Positions 1 through 6,734 of a DNA stretch of 32,370 bases are shown in pieces (the stretch's first letter is position 1; each line of letters begins with the position of its first letter). The DNA lies in the NCBI GenBank assembly GCA_009777575.1, contig WRLO01000035.1, positions 1 through 32,370 on the forward strand. The letters run 5' to 3'. A program made the translations under genes and the position numbers. The notes below the pieces were generated by a model. It was not told the DNA's origin, did no database searches, and saw only the letters and a program-made list of their open reading frames with translations. The stretch is from Candidatus Cloacimonadota bacterium (lineage in GTDB: Bacteria; Cloacimonadota; Cloacimonadia; Cloacimonadales; WRIO01).

Positions 1-66
1 AACAACAAAAAAAGAATAGTTTCGTAATACATTGATATAACAGTAGATATCTGCTTTATATTCCAT
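1..66 (-). CDS. possible N-terminal fragment of a gene running off the left edge
   Basis: On the minus strand an ATG at 66 opens a frame that has no stop before the window edge (22 codons, beginning MEYKADIYCY). A promoter-like pair lies upstream at 123-151. No good Shine-Dalgarno sequence precedes the ATG, and the fragment is too short to recognise. It could equally be leader sequence of the next gene. Confidence 0.2.
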   Translation of the reverse strand, partial: MEYKADIYCYINVLRNYSFFVV

Positions 67-122
67 TCTACGATGTAGATATATCAAGCTTTTATAGCTC
101 GGAAATATTAGATCTTAATTGT

Positions 123-151
123 CAAAAAAAATATATATTCCATAATGTCAA
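123..151 (-). promoter_or_regulatory. candidate housekeeping promoter reading leftwards
   Basis: On the minus strand TTGACA (151-146) is followed after 18 nt by TTTTG (127-123). This is the same architecture seen upstream of about ten genes in this window. It would drive a gene lying mostly outside the left edge. Confidence 0.4.
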
Positions 152-187
152 TTATATTTTTTCAAACTATTAAAAGGGAGCTAACTA

Positions 188-661
188 TTAAAAATCTTCA
201 TCATCACCATAAAATCTCACAAAAAGATTATTTACGATGATTCCAAATTCTTTTTCGATTTCTACTCTATAGGCTTTATAATTTCCTGAGCTTCCGACAT
301 AAGTGATATAAGTATCTCGAAATACATCACCAAGTATATCATAGACATATATTTTTTCATGAAAGACGATTTCTTCGATTTTAACCCATTCACCATCGAT
401 ATAGACTTCACAATCAATTCCTAATATCACTTTCGAACCACTAAAAGTCTTGATCTCATAAAAATCTTGTAATCCTACAAATTCTATACTCAAGATTTTA
501 TTTAGTGCTTGATCATAACCCATTGAAAAAATCTCTTTCTTTTCTTCTAATAACTTCTGTATCTTTCGTAAACTCATATAGGAAAAATATTTTCCATCTT
601 TTTCTTTTACCAATATCTTTGACTTTTCTGCTAAGATCTTTGTTTCTATTGTATAAATCAT
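188..661 (-). CDS. small standalone Hint/intein-like domain protein, probably splicing-inactive
   Basis: A 157-aa protein. I chose the ATG at 661 because AGAGG lies 7 nt before it; an in-frame TTG at 667 sits too close to that site. The middle and C-terminus read like a Hint fold. Residues 58-75 (I.FVGLQDFYEIKTFSGS) match the strand leading into intein block B. Residues 76-97 follow with a 'dGEWVKIEEI' turn typical of that block. Residues 131-150 (YRVEIEKEFGIIVNNLFVRF) resemble intein blocks F/G ('VYDLEV...NFIVNGIIVHN'). The catalytic features are missing: no N-terminal Cys/Ser, the block B T-x-x-H is LGID, and there is no terminal HN. No signal peptide or membrane segment is visible. It follows the flagellar operon on the same strand but has its own FliA-type promoter. 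Assignment is by eye; function unknown. Confidence 0.5.
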   Translation of the reverse strand: MIYTIETKILAEKSKILVKEKDGKYFSYMSLRKIQKLLEEKKEIFSMGYDQALNKILSIEFVGLQDFYEIKTFSGSKVILGIDCEVYIDGEWVKIEEIVFHEKIYVYDILGDVFRDTYITYVGSSGNYKAYRVEIEKEFGIIVNNLFVRFYGDDEDF

Positions 662-694
662 GATCAAACCTCTTTTTTATTATTTGATTAAATA

Positions 695-721
695 TTATCG
701 ACTTTTTTTGTTTTTTCTTGA
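695..721 (-). promoter_or_regulatory. candidate FliA (sigma-28) promoter
   Basis: On the minus strand TCAAG (721-717), 14 nt, then GTCGATAA (702-695). The enterobacterial FliA consensus is TAAAGTTT-N11-GCCGATAA, i.e. TAAAG-N14-GCCGATAA. The match is 4/5 and 7/8 with exact spacing. It lies about 34 nt upstream of the ATG at 661, in the short gap after cdd, and fliA itself lies at the head of the adjacent operon. Confidence 0.6.
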
Positions 722-735
722 GGATTTTTTCTATT

Positions 736-1161
736 TTAGAGCTTAAAACTCTCTGGCAACAATTCTCCGATATTACTTATTTCTAAATATTGCTCATTGC
801 CATAAATCACAATCATATCAGTTGAAAATTCCACCATAAATTGCCGACACATACCACATGGAGGGAACAGCTTTTCTGACTGCACATAAACTGCTATAGC
901 TGTAAATTCTTTCTCATTTTCTGACACTGCCTTACAAATTGCTACTCTTTCCGCACAAATAGTGCCACCAAAAGAGGCATTTTCTATATTGCATCCAGTA
1001 AATTGTTTACCATTTTTACATAGTATCGCAGCGCCTACTTTGAAATGCGAATAAGGTGAATATGCGTTTTCAGAAGCTATTTTTGCCGAATCAAACAAAT
1101 TTTTTAATTCAATTGATAGTTCTGTTTGTTTTAAATTTGATTGATTTTTTTCGTTATTCAT
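736..1161 (-). CDS. cdd: cytidine deaminase
   Basis: 141 aa; hydrolytic deamination of cytidine/deoxycytidine to uridine/deoxyuridine in pyrimidine salvage, cytosolic. The zinc-binding signature of the small homotetrameric class is complete: C69-A-E71-R with Glu71 as proton shuttle, and P-C102-G-M-C105-R-Q. The substrate-site FKVGAA and CNIENAS segments are also present. The first ~15 residues (MNNEKNQSNLKQTEL) are a polar extension beyond the usual ~130-aa core. GGAG precedes the ATG by 6-7 nt, and the start lies 3 nt after the stop of the upstream small gene, so it is the last gene of the fliA operon. Its presence in a flagellar operon has no obvious functional link. Confidence 0.95.
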   Translation of the reverse strand: MNNEKNQSNLKQTELSIELKNLFDSAKIASENAYSPYSHFKVGAAILCKNGKQFTGCNIENASFGGTICAERVAICKAVSENEKEFTAIAVYVQSEKLFPPCGMCRQFMVEFSTDMIVIYGNEQYLEISNIGELLPESFKL

Positions 1162-1164
1162 TTT

Positions 1165-1362
1165 TTACTCCAAATTTTTATCATTATACAATACTGTTAC
1201 AATTAATTCAGAAAGAATATCAATTGTATTTAGTTCTTGTTTTGATTCAGATATTTCACTGATTTTATCCTCTTTATCAACTCTCTGAGAAGAGATTTGA
1301 ATAGGTAACCCATCAGTTTCTTTCTGTTCCTTAAATTTTTCTGATATTGATTCAATTTTCAT
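1165..1362 (-). CDS. 65-aa protein coupled to the FliK-like gene; possibly a degenerate FlhB C-domain-like protein
   Basis: The ATG at 1362 overlaps the TGA of the upstream gene as ATGA, the classic translational-coupling arrangement. A GTG at 1377 would give 70 aa but has only a weak ribosome site. The product is highly charged, without signal peptide or membrane segment. In Bacillus-type flagellar loci a FliK-like gene is followed by a short protein resembling the FlhB cytoplasmic domain. Here the 'GLPIQ' segment (residues ~17-21) and the C-terminal 'ILSELIVTVLY' helix (residues ~48-58) faintly match the 'GIPI...LYxAVAEVLAFVY' pattern of that family. The N-terminal part of the family is absent. 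Weak inference from order and two short segments. Confidence 0.45.
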   Translation of the reverse strand: MKIESISEKFKEQKETDGLPIQISSQRVDKEDKISEISESKQELNTIDILSELIVTVLYNDKNLE

Positions 1363-2402
1363 GCTTTTTTTATCCACTCTTTCTGGCTATAATTATTATG
1401 CATAATGTTTGGATGCAGACTTAAATTTAATGTTATATCCTTTCCATTAATACACATAGCCAAATTATCTTTCAATGAATTTATATATATATTATTTTCA
1501 AACAACATTTTAATCTCCGTTTTCTTTCCATTAGATGTATATTTTAGCAAAACACTCCCAAAATGCTTTGTTTTTAATATACTTGAAAACATCTCTACAG
1601 AATCATCTATTGTGCACTCTATGGGTAATATCAAGAAAAACAAAGGATGTTTTATATAGAGTAGAGATATTTTATTCAAATTTTCACTAACTTTTTTTTC
1701 TGTAAATCTTTCTTTGTGATTTAAAACTAAATTTATCTTTTCTAGGACTGTCATTATGGGCATAAATTTATTCTTATACTCAGATTCTATATCATCTAAA
1801 TCTTTAATACTACTTAATATCTTACCCTTGACTTCCATATTTTCTCCATATAAAATGTCCGATAGAGAGAGAATGGAAAAGGATTTATTTATTTCTTGTC
1901 CCATACTGAATGGAAAAATATTATACAACATCAATAATTCGTCGACAGGTATTCCATTGGAAAGCAAATTCATAAAATCGGTTTCATTAAATACGCTCCA
2001 TGATAGCTTTTCAGTATATAAATCAATAAAATCATACAATTGACTTCCTTTTATATCAACTATGGTTGATGTATCGGATAAATATGTTTTTATACTATCT
2101 GGAATATATGGAATTATTAGATTATTTTCATTCGCATATTTAAAAAGATGATTTAAACTACTTTCATTTTCTTCTATTATCAGTTGAAATTTTGGAAAAG
2201 GAACTTTCTGAGTTACCTTCAACCATACCGATTTAGATAGCAAATCTACCTCTGATACAGCTGTTAATTGTATATTTCTATAAGAGATAAGATATTGTGA
2301 ATTACCAGATTTCTCCAATACTTGAACTTGAATTATCTGACCCAGCTGAAGCCGAGCGATCAATTCCTCTGCTTGAGATGAAATATTAAATGAGAAATTC
2401 AT
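1359..2402 (-). CDS. FliK-like flagellar hook-length control family protein (tentative)
   Basis: 347 aa, starting MNFSFNISSQAEELIARLQL. The first ~75 residues are beta-rich (I..VQVLEKSGNSQYLISYRNIQL, 'VWLKVT') as in N-terminal regions of FliK/YlqG-type proteins. Residues ~275-335 (HFGSVLLKYTSNGKKTEIKM ... NLAMCINGKDITLNLSLHP) resemble the FliK C-terminal fold, in which 'G.v.v.l' strands are followed by a helix and a 'G' turn. There is no signal peptide. It lies in the fliA operon, 67 bp after the preceding gene, and overlaps the next by ATGA. No Shine-Dalgarno sequence precedes its ATG; a 13-codon mini-ORF with a strong site lies just upstream. The middle of the protein is unrecognised. Order supports a flagellar role; sequence similarity alone is weak. 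Confidence 0.5.
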   Translation of the reverse strand: MNFSFNISSQAEELIARLQLGQIIQVQVLEKSGNSQYLISYRNIQLTAVSEVDLLSKSVWLKVTQKVPFPKFQLIIEENESSLNHLFKYANENNLIIPYIPDSIKTYLSDTSTIVDIKGSQLYDFIDLYTEKLSWSVFNETDFMNLLSNGIPVDELLMLYNIFPFSMGQEINKSFSILSLSDILYGENMEVKGKILSSIKDLDDIESEYKNKFMPIMTVLEKINLVLNHKERFTEKKVSENLNKISLLYIKHPLFFLILPIECTIDDSVEMFSSILKTKHFGSVLLKYTSNGKKTEIKMLFENNIYINSLKDNLAMCINGKDITLNLSLHPNIMHNNYSQKEWIKKA

Positions 2403-2411
2403 GAGATTTAT

Positions 2412-2453
2412 TTAGGCAAATGGGTATAAAAACATAATATTTCTCTTTCCCAT
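2412..2453 (-). CDS. 13-codon mini-ORF with strong ribosome site between two flagellar genes
   Basis: Minus strand: AAAGGAG (2465-2459), 5 nt, then ATG at 2453 and the peptide MGKRNIMFLYPFA, stop TAA at 2414-2412. The FliK-like ATG at 2402 comes 9 nt after that stop and has no ribosome site of its own. Terminating ribosomes could reinitiate there. Alternatively a frameshift has separated the real start from the gene, or the mini-ORF is accidental. Confidence 0.35.
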   Translation of the reverse strand: MGKRNIMFLYPFA

Positions 2454-2469
2454 TCTATCTCCTTTAAAT

Positions 2470-4398
2470 TTAGCCACTCAACTTTACTATCAAATCTATC
2501 TCTCTTTGGGATATTTGAACTTCTTTTGCTATTTCTTCGAGTTTCCAACCATCTTTATAGAGTTTTAATACCAAATTTTTTCGATATTCATCATCTCCAA
2601 ATGCCTCATAATCATCTTCTTCAGCAAATTTTCGTTTAGTTTCTATAGGAGCTTCTATTTCTCGGTTATTACCAAAATTCATGGTTGTTTTTTCTTCTGA
2701 TTTTAGCTCGATTGTCTCTTGAGGGGTCAATTCTTCGGTGAGTATTGGTGGATCATCATAATGGGCTGACAAAGATTCTGTTTTTTCGATTTCTTCAAAA
2801 CTTTGACTTGGAGTAATCGCCGGTTTATTGTCATAAGCTTTTTGTATGTTCGTTACATGGCGCGAATAATCCTCTTCAGGTATGCTTTGTTCTCTGTATG
2901 CTTTTTGAAGTTTTTGTTCTTTTTTAGCTCCCATTGATATGGCAGCTATCACAAAACCTACGATTAGAGCCAATCCGCCAAGGACTCCTACCATCCATAA
3001 TGCTACAGGAGTATTGATAAAGCCTGTTTCTGGGGCTGGTTCTTCCTCGGTCAATAACATAGATGAATAAAAATTTGCATTTACTGTATCGCCTATTGAT
3101 AAGTAGCTGTCTTGTAATAGTCTAAGTGCGTTCTCATAATTTATATCGGTGGGTGGGACTTGACTGAGAAAATGGATGGCATTTTGATAATCTCCGACAA
3201 TATTCGCACTTGCTCCCACTAAAAACGATACAAGTATCGAATCTACGCTTGCTACATGATAATATCTGACTATCATTTGCTCTATTTCTGACATTCCGCT
3301 GGGGTCGGTTATGTCCCGATATACTATTTGAACTTGCTCTACTTGCTGATTTGGGTTATTTTCTGGTTGTCTAATAGGTTCAGGTTCTGGCTGTCTTATA
3401 GGTTCAGGCTCTGGTTGACTGATAGGTTCTGATATAGGCTGATGAACTATTTCAGGTTGTTGAGGTGGCTCATATATTGGGATTTGCTCTGGTTCAGTTT
3501 CTAAAAAAATTGGCTTAGTTTGTGGAATCCGAGTTGGAAATCTGTCATGTCTGGTTATCAATGTAAATGAAATATCGTTTAGTTCTACAGCTCTATTATT
3601 GGTAGTTTGAGGCAATTCAGGCGGTAATTGCGGTTCGGGTTGTTGTATTGGTGGCGGGGGGGGTGGAGGTGGCGGAGGCTGTATTACCTCAGGAGTGTTT
3701 GTGATAGTAGTGGGCAAATCGTTTTGTTGAGTCTGACGAGGAGGTTGAGGAGTTGTTGTTCTTCCGTCAAAGGTTTGGGTTTGGACCTCTTGTCGAGGTC
3801 TCGTAGTTGTTATGGGTTGAGCTATAGTCGTGCTTGTGGGACGAGGTGAATATATGGTAGGCTGATTAAATTGATTTTGAACTCTATTTAAAAGTTGAGG
3901 ATGATCTGGATAAGAGATTTGAGCTGATTCCAGTAATTCGTTTAATGATTCTCGATTACCTATAAAATGATAATAGTCCAACAGGCTTAGAATATCCTCA
4001 ATTCGTTCAGGATTTTCTGTTTTTATGATATCCAAATGCATTGTATACTGTCTGCCAAGAGTTCCAAACTGACGGACTTGTTCATAAGTTTGAGTTGTTT
4101 CTATTTCTATTGATAAATCTCTTGTTGGACTCGAAATAACCATAATGCTTGCAAACATATCAGGGGTGGTAAAGCGAGAAGGGACATTACCAAGCTCACA
4201 TTGGAGCGCTCCAATAGTTACTCTAAGGTCATTAGATTCTTTCATGACATTCGTGATTGGTCGTCTTGTAAATGTCAATGAAACTCTTGTAACTCCATTA
4301 AACGAGGCTATTTGATAGTTCTCTAATCTATTTGCCTGTGAATAAGCCATAGAAAAAGAAAACAAAAATAATAAAAATAATAAACTGTATTTCTTCAT
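2470..4398 (-). CDS. signal-peptide, Pro-rich, single-pass membrane protein with C-terminal HTH-like tail (flagellar operon)
   Basis: 642 aa. Residues 1-20 are a signal peptide (MKKYSLLFLLFLFSFSMAYS). Residues ~25-125 form a beta-rich region somewhat like an AMIN domain. Residues ~170-370 are Pro/Gln-rich, with a run of ten prolines and 'QPEPEPIR' repeats. A TPR-like segment follows (~375-455, 'GDYQNAIHFLSQVPP'), then a membrane helix (~466-490) and an acidic cytoplasmic linker. Residues ~602-640 (YRKNLVLKLYKDGWKLEEIA...) resemble the short 'Lyk.G.s.eeIAkel.i...Ev.LilkL' tail of Firmicutes flagellar-operon DUF6115 proteins. The protein would span the inner membrane and expose the Pro-rich arm to the periplasm. 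An AGGA site lies ~7 nt before the start, 50 bp after fliA. Precise function unknown. Confidence 0.7.
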   Translation of the reverse strand: MKKYSLLFLLFLFSFSMAYSQANRLENYQIASFNGVTRVSLTFTRRPITNVMKESNDLRVTIGALQCELGNVPSRFTTPDMFASIMVISSPTRDLSIEIETTQTYEQVRQFGTLGRQYTMHLDIIKTENPERIEDILSLLDYYHFIGNRESLNELLESAQISYPDHPQLLNRVQNQFNQPTIYSPRPTSTTIAQPITTTRPRQEVQTQTFDGRTTTPQPPRQTQQNDLPTTITNTPEVIQPPPPPPPPPPIQQPEPQLPPELPQTTNNRAVELNDISFTLITRHDRFPTRIPQTKPIFLETEPEQIPIYEPPQQPEIVHQPISEPISQPEPEPIRQPEPEPIRQPENNPNQQVEQVQIVYRDITDPSGMSEIEQMIVRYYHVASVDSILVSFLVGASANIVGDYQNAIHFLSQVPPTDINYENALRLLQDSYLSIGDTVNANFYSSMLLTEEEPAPETGFINTPVALWMVGVLGGLALIVGFVIAAISMGAKKEQKLQKAYREQSIPEEDYSRHVTNIQKAYDNKPAITPSQSFEEIEKTESLSAHYDDPPILTEELTPQETIELKSEEKTTMNFGNNREIEAPIETKRKFAEEDDYEAFGDDEYRKNLVLKLYKDGWKLEEIAKEVQISQREIDLIVKLSG

Positions 4399-4448
4399 TA
4401 TTTATCCTAAAATTTCTATTAATAATTGATTATCAAAACCATACTTTT

Positions 4449-5198
4449 TTACAATCTCTTTTTTTGCATCATCGCTCTGAGTTTATTGATTGCTGCTGTA
4501 TGGATCTGCGATATGCGTGATTCCGTTACTTCTAAAACAGCAGCTATTTCTTTGAGATTTAAGTTTTCATAATAATACAATGATATCACTGTCCTTTCCC
4601 GTTCAGGTAAACTTTGTATACTATCTATCAAATTTTCTCGCATTATTTGCTTGTTTTCTTCTACTTCTACATCATAATCATCGCTGAGCATATTGGCATA
4701 ATTTTGTTCCCCTTGTTCGCTATCATAAGTGCTATCCAATGACGATAAATTCAGAGGTCCTAAACTATCGGTCAATTGATAATATTCTGTCATACTGAGT
4801 TCTAGCTCCTCGGCTATTTCCTGATCTGTTGGCAAGCGATCTAACTCAGCAAATAACTTATGGATAGTGGCATCAATTAATTTCGACTTCTTACGAACAG
4901 AACGGGGAACCCAGTCAAATCTTCTTATTTCATCAATGATAGCTCCTTTTATTCGCAAAGTAGCATAAGTTTTAAATGACACATTTTTTGTTAAATCAAA
5001 TCTTTCGATAGCTTCTAACAAGCCTATTACACCTGCTGAATACAAATCCTCACGGTCAAGTGAGGGGGTTGAAAAAGACACCAGCCTATGAGCTAAAAAA
5101 TGAACTAATTTTAAATACTTCACTACTATCTTTTCTTGAAGCTCTGGTCGAGAGGTGCTTTTATATAGCTCCCACAATTTTATTTCTTCTGGATCCAT
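4449..5198 (-). CDS. fliA: RNA polymerase sigma factor FliA/WhiG (sigma-28)
   Basis: 249 aa, the normal length. Regions 1.2/2 span residues ~20-95 with the core-binding 'DLYSAGVIGLLEAIERFD' helix and the -10-reading segment. Residues 92-101 (RRFDWVPRSV) are a hallmark of the FliA/WhiG family. Region 3 is ~105-150. Region 4 is ~188-245 with the -35-binding HTH at ~214-236 ('LKEIAAVLEVTESRISQIH'). It directs transcription of late flagellar and chemotaxis genes, normally held by FlgM. The ribosome site is GGAG, rather far (11 nt) from the ATG. It is the first gene after the promoter at 5242-5271 and heads the operon running to cdd. A matching target promoter lies at 695-721. Confidence 0.95.
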   Translation of the reverse strand: MDPEEIKLWELYKSTSRPELQEKIVVKYLKLVHFLAHRLVSFSTPSLDREDLYSAGVIGLLEAIERFDLTKNVSFKTYATLRIKGAIIDEIRRFDWVPRSVRKKSKLIDATIHKLFAELDRLPTDQEIAEELELSMTEYYQLTDSLGPLNLSSLDSTYDSEQGEQNYANMLSDDYDVEVEENKQIMRENLIDSIQSLPERERTVISLYYYENLNLKEIAAVLEVTESRISQIHTAAINKLRAMMQKKRL

Positions 5199-5241
5199 AT
5201 ATTTTTATACTCCATTCCTTAGAATATTTTTATACATAGTG

Positions 5242-5271
5242 CGAAATGTTTTAAACACTGGTAATTGTCAA
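5242..5271 (-). promoter_or_regulatory. candidate promoter of the fliA operon
   Basis: Minus strand TTGACA (5271-5266), 18 nt, then ATTTCG, with TTTCG at 5246-5242. It fits the promoter shape repeated through the window and lies ~45 nt before the fliA ATG. Confidence 0.45.
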
Positions 5272-5524
5272 GCAATTTCGTAAAATTCATATATAAAAGT
5301 TTTAACTCCTTTAAATTAAGTTAGTTATTTTATATATTTTTTTCTTGCTTTTGCAGGGGGGGTGGGTAGGCAAAGCTAAAAACTTAAGCTGTGTAAATCT
5401 AGTAGCAACACCTTGCCCACTCTTATCACCTTCCCCCCCCAGCACGCTGTTGTTTATTCCTCACTTGAATTCACTCCAAGGAAATCTCCGTGCCACTGCA
5501 ATGAAGTAGAGGATATTTTCATAA
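5272..5524. other. non-coding gap with unusual G-run and C-run tracts
   Basis: With the fliA promoter this gap separates fliA from the endolysin gene (about 325 bp without a gene). It holds a purine tract with seven consecutive Gs (5356-5362) followed by TGGG, and ~70 bp later a run of eight Cs (5433-5440). The two tracts are loosely inverted copies (GTGGG...GGCAAAG against CTTGCCCAC). This GC-rich patch contrasts sharply with its AT-rich surroundings. No gene is seen. Confidence 0.5.
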
Positions 5525-6022
5525 TTACTCTATGATTGACATATTTTGCACAGAATTTACATATCCCTGCAATAACTTCAAATTATTTTTCCAATCCTGA
5601 ATATCTTTTTCTTCAGTTTCCATATCAAGATACTTAGACAATTCTCTGACTCTTGCTGGAGTTTGTTTTGCCCATCTTGAATCAAACATCTCTTTTTTAG
5701 CTTGTTCAAAATCGTTTTCCTGCAATGCTAATAAAAATTTCTTAAATTTCAACAATCCTCCTACACCAAGCTGATAAGACATCTGTAAAAGTAAGATACG
5801 GACATTGGCAGGTTGACCCTTCCAAAAATTTACCTGTCGATCTAGCTGAGGTATCAGACGAGCTACATCAAATATTAATAACATTTCTGCTTCTTTTTCT
5901 GAGATGCCATTATCATCTAAATTTCTTCCATAACCAATTGTTAATTTACCCGAAGTGCATCGATATGTCTTCAATGATAAACCTTCAAATTTTTTTAGAT
6001 CTTTAAATACTCTCTCCAACAT
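5525..6022 (-). CDS. phage-type endolysin, GH24 lysozyme (T4/P22-like)
   Basis: 165 aa, typical length for a phage lysozyme; cleaves the MurNAc-GlcNAc bond of peptidoglycan. The catalytic triad is E13 (KKFEG), C22 (TYRCTSG) and T28 (LTIGYG). The spacing E-x8-C-x5-T equals E11-D20-T26 of T4 lysozyme, and Asp-to-Cys at the middle position is a known variant among phage endolysins. Later parts include the helical core ('ILLLQMSYQLGVGGLLKFKKF') and 'RWAKQTPARVRELSKYL', the conserved W-x-x-Q-T-P-x-R-x-x-E motif of the family. No signal peptide, so export would need a holin. AAGGAG immediately precedes the start and overlaps the end of the 50-aa ORF. Confidence 0.92.
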   Translation of the reverse strand: MLERVFKDLKKFEGLSLKTYRCTSGKLTIGYGRNLDDNGISEKEAEMLLIFDVARLIPQLDRQVNFWKGQPANVRILLLQMSYQLGVGGLLKFKKFLLALQENDFEQAKKEMFDSRWAKQTPARVRELSKYLDMETEEKDIQDWKNNLKLLQGYVNSVQNMSIIE

Positions 6023-6024
6023 AT

Positions 6025-6177
6025 TTACTCCTTGTTTTCCTTACTTCTATTGAGAAATGTCTTCCTCAACATTCTCTTTTGCTCACTCACAAAGCCTGTG
6101 TCTACTTTGTTCCCATTTTGACTTATCAGATAATCCAATAAATGAATTATCAATGTGATAATAACCCGTGTTTTCAT
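6025..6177 (-). CDS. 50-aa ORF between holin-like and endolysin genes
   Basis: A short frame of 50 codons plus stop. ATG at 6177 has GGAG 7 nt upstream. The N-terminus (MKTRVIITLIIHLLDYLIS) is hydrophobic/amphipathic, and the rest is polar and basic (..KRMLRKTFLNRSKENKE). Its last codons supply the ribosome site of the endolysin gene, 2 nt before that ATG, so the two are translationally linked. Position and size would suit a small lysis accessory (antiholin- or spanin-like), but no family is recognised. Confidence 0.55.
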   Translation of the reverse strand: MKTRVIITLIIHLLDYLISQNGNKVDTGFVSEQKRMLRKTFLNRSKENKE

Positions 6178-6196
6178 TGTATTACTCCTTTATAGG

Positions 6197-6460
6197 CTAT
6201 TGCCTATTCCATTTTGCTTTTATTCTGCCTTCATTGATCAAACGCAATTCAAATCTTTCAAATTTTGCGTCAAGCATATCTGAAATATCTTGCTTGGTAG
6301 CTATTTCTGCTTTTTGTGCAAATATTGATTTACAATGATCAAAATCAGGCATTTTTTTATAATTTGACTCCAAAGATACAATTTTAGTCCACAATATCTT
6401 AAATATTGCTACTATTAATGGTATAACTGCATAAATTAAAATGTCTTTTACTATTTCCAT
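6197..6460 (-). CDS. holin-like small membrane protein
   Basis: 87 aa. One strong N-terminal membrane helix (residues ~5-27, ILIYAVIPLIVAIFKILW), then a charged coiled-coil-prone cytosolic part (ATKQDISDMLDAKFERFELR) and a basic C-terminus, as in single-span phage holins. AGGAG with 5-nt spacing precedes the ATG. It is the first gene of the trio holin-like / 50-aa / endolysin, which is the basis for the call; no holin family signature is certain. Confidence 0.55.
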   Translation of the reverse strand: MEIVKDILIYAVIPLIVAIFKILWTKIVSLESNYKKMPDFDHCKSIFAQKAEIATKQDISDMLDAKFERFELRLINEGRIKAKWNRQ

Positions 6461-6734
6461 TTTGTCTCCTATATTATTTATTTAGATAACTCTTCAATAG
6501 AGAGATTGGGGGATGTTAATTTTTCTTCAAAAATGATTACATTTTAGATTTCTACTAATTATTAAGTAGCACATTTGTGAGTTTTTTGTCACACAGAGGT
6601 AAAAAAAATGATTTTTTATTAACTCTGAAGATGATGGTATTAAAGGTATATAATTTTGGTTTATTAAGGGAATCTTATACTATTCCTCATTTTATAATGC
6701 ACATTAAATAATCGTGAGGATAAACAAAGAGCTA

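Noticed and set aside
3628-3849. Plus-strand frame of 73 codons rich in Arg/Trp/Leu
   Set aside because: It is the complement of the Pro-rich coding region of the 642-aa minus-strand protein.
5351-5370. G-quadruplex in the G-run
   Set aside because: Only three GGG runs can be drawn from the tract plus a GG, insufficient for a standard three-tetrad quadruplex.
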